Below are positions 35,401-45,200 of a stretch of DNA of 64,000 bases, in pieces. The stretch is taken from the NCBI GenBank assembly GCA_013397935.1, contig VZRN01006818.1, forward strand, positions 6,582,095-6,646,094, written 5' to 3'. This DNA comes from Dasyornis broadbenti. Taxonomy: Eukaryota > Chordata > Aves > Passeriformes > Dasyornithidae. Below the pieces are notes generated by a model. The model did no database searches. It was not told the origin of the DNA and was given only the letters and a program-made list of their open reading frames with translations. Numbering within the stretch: position 1 is the first letter of the stretch; each line of letters opens with the position of its first letter. The position numbers and the translations under genes were made by a program.

Positions 35401-37073
35401 AATTGCAGTGACTGCGAACGTTTGCTTCCTGCAAGGTATTACATGCGAAAATATACACAGGTAGTTTATTTTATGGAGCTAAATATCGTGAGCAGTCGTG
35501 GTCTTGGGGTGTGGCTTGAGAAGAGAGAGTTTGGCACAGTGGAGGGCCTGTATCCCCATTTCTTGTTTCCATCCTGCCCAGGTGTTGATCCCACTGTCAG
35601 TTCCCTGGTGCCAACACAGATATTTATAGACATTAGCATCATTAAAGCACTGAAGAATTTTTTCCGAGTGATAAAATAGGCAAACATAATTGCCCTAAGG
35701 ACTGTTTGGCTGCAGCAAAGAGGACAAAAGACACAACGAGGGCAGAGCAGATGGGAAAAACCTCAAACTGGCATTGCTGTGAAAGCTAGCTTGACATTAA
35801 GCCACAACTGCAGGGTACGTTGGCTAGTACAATGCATCATTTGCCTATTGAGGAAGAATTAAAGCTTATATGGAATATATATGAAAGAATTTATTTCCAT
35901 TTAATGTCAGGAGTTGAGATTTTTCTTAACAGCCTGCAGAATATTTGGGCAATAGGACCTGACTGCAGAAGGTCTGTGAGGTATGATGTGAAATTTGTAA
36001 CTGATAACGATCAAAAAGAAATTATTTGCACTTCAAGTTCAGCATTTTACATGTATCTCCAAAACTGATGCTTCTTGCCAGCCTTCTTACAAGCAACAGA
36101 TATAGGGCACAATCAGAAGTAGACCTCTAGCCTTGAACAAATCAGCAATTTTTGTCACAGAATTTTGTTTGAAATTCTCTTATTGTTCAAAAGTAAAATG
36201 AAATAAACTTCCTTGATCTATGAATTTGTTAGAAAACCTACATTTCTGTTCTTTGTGTATGACTACTGGAGGCTTCTTTGAGGCTTATACAAAAGAGAAA
36301 CATCTCTTTTGTAACCTATCATATATAATAGCTTTTTTCCTTTTTTAAATTTCTTTTTAATCGTGTGAAGTAAACATTGTTCAGGATGTTTCAGGTGAAG
36401 TTTTATTATCTGAGCTATGGGACTAGCTTTTCACAATGGATGCTGAAGGCTGTTGAAACCCATAATTGTATAAATGATGCATGTGCTGCTTAGAGTGTTC
36501 AGATTTGTATCCCAAGAAGCATATTTTATTTTATCCCATATGAAGAATAATGTCCCTCTTCAGGAAAGCATTACAGTCCAGGAAAGATGCTTTATTAAGT
36601 GCCTTACTTTTGAGTACTTTGAAATAGCCTGGATGTTAAGTGAATACTGAAGAGTTGTTTAAGAGTCGTCCCAGTTCTTTCCAGACACAGATTTAGTGTG
36701 GCTTTTTTTCCTACTGAGTTATGTAAAATGTCAAGGACTAAAAAGGGACTTTGTAATGTGTCAAGTGGTCTGGGGCTGCATCATGCCGTGATTACAGTGG
36801 ATAAAAATCCCACCACTAAATCAGAGTTTCATTAATAGATTTGGGCCTTAACACAGATACTTTGGCAGGGTTTTTTTACATACCACATGTTATTTCTAAG
36901 TATATACGTGTTTTATTAATGAAAGGATGAAGTTTTATTTTTTAAAAGATTAAAGGATGGCCTTATTTAAAATCATACATGTGCATTCTCAGCTATGGAT
37001 ACATGTGTGTCCTTTATTCAACCTCATAAACTCATGTGCTAAAGTGCATGCTGGCTTTACTGTTTTCTTCCAG
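32438..37073 (+). other. NAV3: Intron after the alternative first exon, 4.6 kb
   Basis: For the short transcript, intron 1 would run from gtaagt at 32438 to the acceptor cttccag before 37074. It is AT-rich and I see no mobile element in it. The segment about 35084-35440 is less AT-rich and holds overlapping open frames, one of which encodes a Cys-rich peptide (see findings). Confidence 0.7.
36288..36313. repeat. Hairpin with 11-bp stem
   Basis: tacaaaagaga (36288-36298) and tctcttttgta (36303-36313) are exact reverse complements around the loop aaca. A further six pairs (aggctta against taacct) are possible with bulges. The stem is too short for a typical microRNA precursor, and no function is implied. 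Confidence 0.75.
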
Positions 37074-37182
37074 GGGAAGACCCTGAAACAAGAAGAATGA
37101 GAACCGTCAAGAATATAGCAGACCTAAGACAGAATTTGGAAGAAACCATGTCCAGCCTTAGAGGGACCCAGATAAGCCACAG
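37074..37182 (+). CDS. NAV3: NAV3 internal exon (109 nt), shared by both isoforms
   Basis: Two bases complete a Gly codon. Then follow 35 codons, EDPETRRMRTVKNIADLR and QNLEETMSSLRGTQISH, and two bases of a Ser codon at donor AG|GTATAG. The RTV-N--DLRQNLEETMSSLRG block is one of the most conserved navigator signatures, present in NAV1, NAV2 and NAV3. Heptad-like Leu/Ile/Met spacing suggests a short helix. The same acceptor can take either the 24394 exon or the 32437 alternative exon, as both leave one base of Gly. The donor is weaker than its neighbours (A then T rather than AAGT). Confidence 0.96.
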
Positions 37183-38987
37183 GTATAGTGCTTTTGTGTA
37201 GACTACTAAAAATATCGACCATGGGAGAGTATTACTAGTTGGTGAATGAATGAGAGACTTGCACGGGAAAATTAGCTATAACATTAAACTGCCTTAGCAA
37301 ATTACATGTGACTTTAATATACTATACTGTCAAAGTGTCTTAAACATTCATTCACAAAGATAGTTATTGTTTCATAAACATTTACTCAGAAGCCTATAAA
37401 TTTATTTTAGGTAATTTTGTAAGTAGATGTTGGGGATAAGATCAAATGCAAGGAAAAATGTAAATGTAAAAGATAAATATGTCAGCGATGGGGAAAAGAC
37501 ACACTAATGTAATGTTACAGTTTTGAGCTCTTCAGGTGTTTTTTTTCCTCTCCTTCCCTTTTCTTCCCATGCAAGCTCCCTTTTATTTTAATCTTGTTAC
37601 AGATAAACCACCGCTAATTAGTCCCCAGGTTCTCTGCTAATTTTTTAACACACAAAACATGTCTAAAGCATTCCATGCCTGTGTTTGTTTTCAATCACAC
37701 TGTCATACACTCATACGCTCATACAGTGGATTTTCCACCAAAATAGTTTTCCCATAGCACCATCAATCACACACACAGATTAGCAGAGCCTCTAGAGTCA
37801 ATATTCTCTTGTTCTAACCTTGGTTAAGATGCCAAGTGTTTGGCACCATTCCCACAAGTAGAGGCTATAGAATCATAGAATCATAAAATTGTTTAGGTTG
37901 GAAAAGACCTCTGAGATCACCAAGTCCAGCCATTAGCTGAGCATTGCCAAGTCCATCAATAAACCCTGTCCCGAAGTGCCACACCTACAAGTCTTTTAGG
38001 TACATCCAGTATTGGTGACTCCACCCTGCCCTGCACAGCCTGTTCCAGTGTTTGACGACCCTATCAATTAAGAAATTTTTCCTCATATCTAATCTAAACC
38101 TCCCCTGCCTCAACTTGAAGCCTTTTTCTCTTGTCCTATCACTTGTTGTCTAGGGGAAGAGGCCAAGCCCCATTTGACTACAGCCTCCTTTCAGGGAGTT
38201 GTAAAGAGTGGTAAGGTCTCTCCGGAGCCTCCTTTTCTTCAGGCTAAACACCCCCAGCTGCCTTAGCCACTCCTCACAGGACTTGTGCTCCAGACCCTTC
38301 ACCAGCTTTGTTGCCCTTCTCTGGACTCGCTCCAGCACCTCAATGTCTTTCTTGTAGTGAGGGACCCAGAACTGGACACAGCATTTGAGCTGTGGCCTCC
38401 CCAGCGCCGAGTACAGGGGAATGATCCCTGCCCTGGTCCTGCTGGCCACACTGTTGCTGATCCAGGCCAGGATGCCATTGGCCTTCTTGGCCACCTGGGC
38501 ACAGCTGGCTCATGTTCAGCTGCTGCTGACCAACACTCCCAGGTTCTTTTCCACCAGGCCGATTTCCAGCTACTCTTCCCCCAGCCTGTAGCACTGCCTG
38601 GGGCTGTTGTGGCCCAGATGCAGGACCCAGCACTTGGCCTTGTTGCACCTCATGAAATTGGCCTCGGCCCATTGATCCAGCTTGTCCAGATCCCTCTACA
38701 GAACCTTCCTGCCCTCCAGCAGATCAGCACTCCTGCCCAACTTTCTGTCATCTGCAAAGTGTCTGAGGGGACACTCAATCACCTCATCCAGGTAATTGAT
38801 AAAGATATTAAACAGGACTGGCCTCAGTAATGAGGGCACATACAAGCACATGTGTGCATATGGTGAAAGCACATACACACACAGAGAATTTTTAAAAACA
38901 AATATACTTTCCTCCAGCCTTCACTTTTCCTGATTTCTCAGGAACAGAGAAAGCACAGTTCACTGACTTCTCCATTCTGTTTGGCAG
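37183..38987 (+). other. NAV3: NAV3 intron, 1.8 kb
   Basis: GT-AG intron whose central and 3' half is occupied by a CR1 element (37867 to about 38832). This leaves only about 155 bases between the repeat and the next acceptor (tttggcag). A short tandem of a tcatac-type unit lies near 37703-37726. Confidence 0.88.
37867..38832 (-). mobile_element. CR1 LINE, 5'-truncated, decayed
   Basis: About 965 bases in reverse orientation to NAV3. The 3' terminus is at the left: the + strand shows atagaatcatagaatcataa, the reverse complement of the CR1 terminal repeat. Moving right on the - strand, ORF2 appears in pieces. The C-terminal part (38494-38150) reads AKKANGILAWISNSVASR, then YSALGRPQLKCCVQFWVP and VLERVQRRATKLVKGLEH. 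Reverse-transcriptase residues with the FADD box appear in another frame at about 38835-38696 (PVLFNIFINYLDEVIECPL, then FADDRKLGRS). Frameshifts and stops between them, and loss of everything 5' of this point, make it a dead copy. Open frames on the + strand here are shadows. Confidence 0.95.
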
Positions 38988-39371
38988 CACATTGGAGACA
39001 ACTTTCGACAGCACTGTGACAACTGAAGTGAATGGGAGAAGCATACCAAGCTTATCCAGCCGATCGACCCCTGTGACTTGGAGGCTGGGGCAGGCCAGCC
39101 CTCGGCTGCAGGCAGGAGATGCTCCGTCCTTGGGCGCTGGTTATCCTCGCAGCAGTGCAAGCCGCTTCATTCACACAGACCCTTCTCGATTCATGTACAC
39201 CACCCCGCTCCGCCGAGCGGCTGTGTCTCGCCTTGGGAATATCTCACAGATTGACATGAGTGAGAAGGGAGGTGGTGATTTGGACATATCCTCTGAAGCT
39301 GACGTTGGTGGCTACATGAGTGATGGCGACATTCTTGGGAAGAGCCTGAGGACTGATGATATCAATAGTGG
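38988..39371 (+). CDS. NAV3: NAV3 internal exon (384 nt)
   Basis: One base completes a Ser codon, then 127 codons run from TLETTFDSTVTTEVNGRS to DGDILGKSLRTDDINS, and two bases of a Gly codon precede donor GG|GTAAGC. Conserved navigator blocks are WRLGQASPRLQAGDAPSLGA (near 39079), SRFIHTDPSRFMYTTPLRRA and the acidic GYMSDGDILGKSLRTDD. The Ser-rich first third varies most between species. No folded domain is evident. The exon is symmetric (phase 2 on both sides, 384 = 3 x 128), so skipping would keep the frame. Its conservation across the family suggests it is normally included. The acceptor tttggcag has a short pyrimidine tract, with a CR1 ending about 155 bases upstream. Confidence 0.96.
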
Positions 39372-42103
39372 GTAAGCAGCACTTTTTCCCCATTTGAACT
39401 TATGCATGATTGGTAGGTTTAAAAGGATTTTTGTAAAAAAAAATTGACACGCTACTAGAAGTTGCATTATAGTTGCAATATTTAAATGTATGTATAAAAA
39501 AACCCCTCTAATCTGCCAGATGCTCTCAGCTGCCTTCAAATACTGTTCTTCTCCTTTAACATAATGATGACTTTGCTGTGAATTTTGAGTTCCAATATTA
39601 CTTACTGCAATTTCTAAGTTATGTGGTAAACCATCATTTTTCATTGCTTTCCCTGGGATAAGTCTTCTTTTGGTATTTTTATGTTTTGTTTGAGCTGGTA
39701 GGTATGGCTTTGGACGCAGCTTTGTTGACAGCACAGACTTTCTGTTTCCACTTCAGATATTGTCTGGCATAGTCTGTGTAATAGGCCTTTATTGCAGTTT
39801 TTCAACTGTGCATATCATTTGAGCAGTAGCAATATTTTTTCATAAAAGACTAGACCAGTTACTCTCTTAGTATACTGAGGAGGAAGAATCACAATTTTTA
39901 TTTTTGTTTGCTTAATCGATTGACTTTAAGGTACTGCATTCCCTGTGTTTCAAATTACTGTTCAACAATTCTTATATCAGTCTAGGAACACAAGTCACTT
40001 CAGTCCTATGTTTGTTAGAAGCCCTAGAACATCATTTAAAAAGAAAAGCCATATTAGAGTTTTACTCAAATTACTATTCAGCGCTGCTGTTGGCATCTCA
40101 AGGCTGCTTGCTGACTGATGTAACCCTGTGTTGAATAGAAGTTCCATAGAGTACATGGTCATATCACACCATGCTGCATCACTCCCTATAATTTTAGAAT
40201 TCTTCCTGTCAATCTAATCTCTTATTTTGAAGAATAGCTATGATTAGCGAATAGTGGGTGATGAAATTGAGTATGAGACATTCCTAAAGGCAAATCTAGG
40301 TCTGTGATCAAAGCTCTCTCTAGAGTAGTGTCTCATCTCAAGCACCATCCAAAGACAGATCTCTAGAAAAAGCAAAACTATAAAAGAAAGCATATTCCTC
40401 TATCTGCCTGGTCTGCTGTCTCAGTGATCTGTGCATGGAGCAGCGCTGGTAACATTGTCCACAACACAGCACTAATGACTGACAAATAGGATGTCATATT
40501 TATATGTGCTAGAAAAGAGGAAATACATATGGAAAGTATGATACTTTAATGTCTGAGGACCTCTTATCATAAAGGAAATATTAATGCTGCCTTTGACAGA
40601 TGCATGGTTTTATTTGAAATAATAAAAAAGGGAATCCTTTGCAGTGCCTGATGAGTTGTATTAATTAGCTTATCACATTAAAGGGTGAATAAGTCATCTT
40701 ATGTGACTTTTCTTTGCATCTGCAATAAGGATAACTAGATAGATAGTAAGTTGCACTGTGCTCGGTTAACATTTTTAGGTGCAGTAAATGTTGAAAACAA
40801 GTTGATAAGCTCGGAAATTTCAGGATTCACTGAGGCATGTAAAGTCTTATCTCCTTTATGCCTCTTCAATTATCAGTTTAATTACTTCAAACACTTGGGG
40901 ACAAGAATGCAGCAGTAATTAGAAATTAGTGTGAGGAAGGCCTGTTGCACTTGTTAAGTCTCTCCGTTTAGCCCTTACTTATAGAGGAAAAAGAATCCAT
41001 ATAGTCTGGATTGCATTCAAGCCACAGCTAAATTTAATATGCAGTTCTAGAGCTGTGGAATCTATTAGATAGTTCAAGCCTAGCTAAATAATCTGTAAAA
41101 AAAGGTCTGAATTTTGTGTTTAATAAAGAGATGAATGTAGTATGTAAGTGTGACAGTTAATTTACCTTGAAAACAAATAAGTTACCTTCTCCAAACGCCA
41201 GATACCAGGGTTTCAGAAACCCTTTGCTGAACTTCAGACCAGATCTTGCCCATGCATTAAATGCCTGAGAGTTTTGCTAAAAATAATCAAAGGAACCCTT
41301 TGTGTTTAAATGCACTTGGGGTTGCCTTCATCCATACTGCCAGGCAGGACATGATGCCTTCTCCAACTGGAACTGCCACACAGGGCTCCACTGCTGCAGC
41401 TTTGTTATCAAGGCCTGCGCCTGCTCCTAGAGACAACTGAACTGCAGGTAGAACATTCCAGAAATTGTTGCTGGTACTTTTGATTCACAGACTTTTAATG
41501 GTTCTCTTGCGAGTAAACGGCACTGCACTCGCTCTTTCATTCATTAGACATTCATTATAATATGAAGTGGTGGGAATCAAGCAAAAGGAATACACATTAA
41601 AAAATATTCGTAAATATCATTTTAAGGTCTTCAGTGGATATCTCTTTCGTATCTGAATAATTACATCCCAGCAGGGACTATGAATTTGGGTTCCTAATTT
41701 CTGTTACCATTTGGATAAATGCTACTAATTTTTTTTTTCATTTTTTTTTTCTTTTTCTTTTTCTTTTAGCTGGAGTGATGTTTCTTGAACCTGATGCTAT
41801 TTTTTGACAAACCCACAGTATTTCAAATGTGTTTTTGAAGATACTTGAGGGCTTCAGTCTAAAAATATTTTAGTAAAAGAGGTTGGCCTGTAAGCCATGA
41901 CAGAAAAATGATCCCAGAAAACAGGCAGATACCCAATCTCCCTGTGCTGGGCACATAAAGTGGGAATATTTAGTATAAGTCTACCATCTAGTAAGACAAC
42001 CTGTACCTTAAACATTTGAATTTCACAGCCCATTAGCTTTAGAGTGAAATACGGTTGCCAGATGGCTGCATTTCCCACTGATTGACCAGAAATTTATTTT
42101 CAG
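39372..42103 (+). other. NAV3: NAV3 intron, 2.7 kb, with an orphan 3' splice site
   Basis: GT-AG intron (donor gtaagc, acceptor ttttcag). Its 3' part carries a long pyrimidine tract ending in TTTTAG at 41769, far stronger than the acceptor actually used at 42103. I see no mobile element. Confidence 0.88.
41728..41769 (+). promoter_or_regulatory. Long polypyrimidine tract ending in TAG
   Basis: About 40 bases are almost pure T and C (ttttttttcattttttt, then repeated ctttttcttt) and end in tag at 41767-41769, matching a very strong 3' splice site. Sequence after it would read in phase 2 as Gly-Trp-Ser-Asp-Val-Ser and then stop (TGA). No known navigator exon begins here. It could be a decoy acceptor, a PTB-type binding tract, or plain low-complexity sequence. 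Confidence 0.55.
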
Positions 42104-42223
42104 GTACATGACAGATGGAGGGCTCAACCTATATACAAGAAGTCTGAACCGAATACCAGACCTCGCTGCCTCTCGAGACGTCATCCAGAGGGGGGTTCAT
42201 GACGTGACTGTGGATGCTGACAG
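42104..42223 (+). CDS. NAV3: NAV3 cassette-type exon (120 nt)
   Basis: One base completes a Gly codon, then 39 codons follow (YMTDGGLNLYTRSLNRIP, then DLAASRDVIQRGVHDVTV and DAD), and two bases of a Ser codon precede donor AG|GTAACA. The match to NAV3 is close. NAV2 has a related exon, while NAV1 passes directly from its DDITTG to WDESSS, as if this exon were missing. The exon is exactly 40 codons with phase 2 on both sides, so skipping leaves the frame intact. Its acceptor has a weak, A-interrupted pyrimidine tract (gaccagaaatttattttcag), which fits optional inclusion. The next exon, expected to begin with Trp-Asp-Asp, is not in the window. Confidence 0.94.
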
Positions 42224-45200
42224 GTAACAGTGCTTTGCTAAGTGAAAACCTATCCAAGCTTTATAAATACTTTGCATCCTGCATAGCTGCTAAAACATCA
42301 CATGACGAACAGGAGCAGGAAGAGAAAGCGAGCTTCTGCAGCTGCAAGGTTTCTGAGCACCCAAAATAGCAAATACCACAATGAGTGGGGGAAAAAAATC
42401 AAATTTCTCACATGGGTAGGAGACTTAGGAAGAACTTTTTGTTGAAGATGTAAGAGAAAATATTAAGAATCCCAGACCTTATTTGTAATCTTGAACTTCT
42501 GAAATGGGACATGATTTTTACAGGTTGCCTCATCAATTGATGAGCAAAGGGAGACTTCACACGGTCTCTAGGCAGCACAGGCAGCTTGTATGTGCCTGGT
42601 GACATGGTTCAAAACATGCATTTGGAGCTGGCTGGAACTAGGACTGTAGTCTTGTCCACTTCTTTTGCCTTTTGTAATTACCAGAAGGCAGTACCTGCAA
42701 GTAGAGAGAAGTGAGAATTGGGGTTCTATCCCATTGTCTGCGCAGTATGAAAAAAGAAACAACTCCACCCTGCCCTTATATACGGGTGTGTGCATAAAAT
42801 CATGCTCCCACTAGAATGCCACTGTTTCTTTTCCTTAAAGTAGATTCATATTGGTGGCTTGTATCCATATCTGAGCAATAAAAATGCATAACCCAATTTT
42901 TGCAGTACTTGGAGCTGTCAGCTCTGAGGTTTTGGTCAGACCATCACGGAGATAAGGAACAGCTGTGAAATCTGGCAGTCTAAAATTTTATGGGGTCGAT
43001 TTGAGTGCCCTCTTGTTAAAATCAAGTTTCTTTTAGGGAAAAACAAAAAGTATGTAATCACAAGGAGAGAAAAGGCTCATGGAGTGTTTCTGGTTTTATA
43101 AACCCATCAAATTAGTTGAAGAAGTTCTAGGATATTTACCTAGGTATGATATAATTTTTACTTTTCTCATTTTCTGATGAAAATATGCCTGTGATGTAAG
43201 TGAGCAATAGTCTGCATTAGTCAAACAGGGCATGTAATGCATCAGGATAAAGGACATAATTTTCATCTAGTGAACCAGTTACTTAAAAAAGAAGGTTGCT
43301 TTAGCTGGCATCAGAGCATTTGTTGACCTTGCAGAAAAAGCCTATTTTAGACAGAAATTCAAAGGAACACAGCTAGGTTCTTTGCAATGCAAGCATTGAC
43401 GTGATGCAAAGGCCAGAGGAAGTTTACAGTAGGCGCTTAAGAAAATAACTTGGATAGAACTCAGGCAGCAACAGAAGGAGAAAATGAGAAATGAGATGTG
43501 GGCAGGAGGGACTTTTGTGGAGCTCTCTATGTGAGAACAGGAACCTCACGCTGAAAGTGGGAGAGAGGGTGGAAAATTTAGAGGCTGGCAGTCATGTAAT
43601 TAGAGAATGTCACTAGTGCCCACATTTTTGTATGTCTCTCTCTCTTTTTCCACTGGGAGTGAAGTTTTTAGAGCTCTTCCCACCATGCAATATTCACACC
43701 TAGGTTTCAAACCACGCAGATTTTCCCTGGGGAAGGGAGGGGGGGAAAAAAAAAAAAAGAGGTCAAAATAAGAGATTTTTTAACTTTTTCTTAGTATTCC
43801 TCAAGTTCTAGATGCCACTCAAACATTGGGTGCTTGTGTTCATGTTTATGTTAGTTTGTACTGTACAAACATATTTGCTTGTGCAGGTACACACATATTT
43901 TGCAGAGAGTCCATCATCTACAAACATGAAGTAGAACTTACTTCAAGTAATGACTGCTTTCCCTTACACAAAGAAAGAAAGCTGGATTCCTGTGTTCGTC
44001 TAGACCCTCCAAATGAGGTTTCATATTATGTCAGTATTTAATTAAAAGTTTTGTCATAATGCACAGGCATGAGGTATTTAAATTATGGCTATTTAGACAA
44101 TTCTGGCATGCCCTGAACTTTCAATACTTTATTTTTGCAAATTTAATTCTTCTTCATGGACATAGGGTGGGGTTATTTTAAGTATTAAGTGTGTTATTCA
44201 TTGAAGAAGCAAAAGTTGTTTAGGAAGTGTAAAATGTAAATATTTTTATGAGTTCTGATGATAATAAAATACATTAAAAACTTACCAAAATACATTAAAA
44301 GCTTACCAAAACTGGTTGCAAAAAAAACCTGTCGTAGGTAGAAAAAAATTGTTTATGATGCTCTTCAACAATGTGTGCCACATTTATTATGTAAAATCAG
44401 GTATAAAAAGCAATAGAGAGTGCTGAGACTTTGGCTTTGGTTGGTAGCATAAGTTTTGGTCCTTCACAGTAGCGTGGGTACCTAAGATTTCATCCAATCT
44501 CACATAGCCTTTTACAACTCTTTTTTCTACTCTGAACAAAAAATAATAGGGTTTGTGTCACAGATTCAGGGTTTGCCTTCCACAGATATGATGAACTTCT
44601 GTGAAAGAGGATTGTTCTCCTCACTGTCATCCCTGTAGATATGTGAAGGACATGCACATTTTCTCTGAGGTATCATTAGTATAAACCTTTTTCATAATTG
44701 GCATGATCTTCCCTTGCCTTTCTGTTGTAAAGGACTCCGCTGGCATCTCTTTTCAGGCAGAAAATAAATGAAATGTTTCAAATATCTGATTTACATTAGC
44801 AAGCAGGAGTGAAGTTTTGGTATTTTGTCCATTACCAGAGGCAGCAACTTTTGCTGACAGCAATCTCATGTTCATGGAAACTCAACTTGGGTTTTCTCTG
44901 ACAACTTAAATTGTAGCTTCTGCTTATATTTTGAAACTTTTTCTCTTTGTGAGCTGGCAGTACAATATTCTTTAGAGATGTGGGCTGATATCTCTAAGGG
45001 TAATGCCGTTTCTGGTAAATTTATACTTTCAGACTGATTCTCATTTCATGGATAATGTAAAAAGACAAGCAGGTCCCCAGTCTGATGACACTAAATTGGT
45101 TCAGATAGCACCTGCATCTCCAAATCTTGCCAAAAAGCAAAGGATTGAAGGATCTCTGTGTGGAAACCTAGCCTGAGAAAGCTCATCCAGATAACAGCAT

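Larger units (their letters stand above)
24395..37073 (+). other. NAV3: NAV3 intron, 12.7 kb, with internal first exon
   Basis: GT-AG intron for the long transcript (donor gtgagt, acceptor cttccag). It contains the tRNA/CR1 SINE (about 29432-29549), a GC-richer patch (about 29715-29900), a TAAT-rich stretch (about 28095-28265), the alternative first exon with its presumed promoter (about 31300-32437), a Cys-rich open frame near 35290-35436 and a hairpin at 36288-36313. The antisense 168-codon frame at 27330-27836 resembles no known protein and is probably chance. Confidence 0.85.

Noticed and set aside
38285..38830. A 181-codon + strand open frame
   Set aside because: It is the antisense shadow of the CR1 reverse-transcriptase region.
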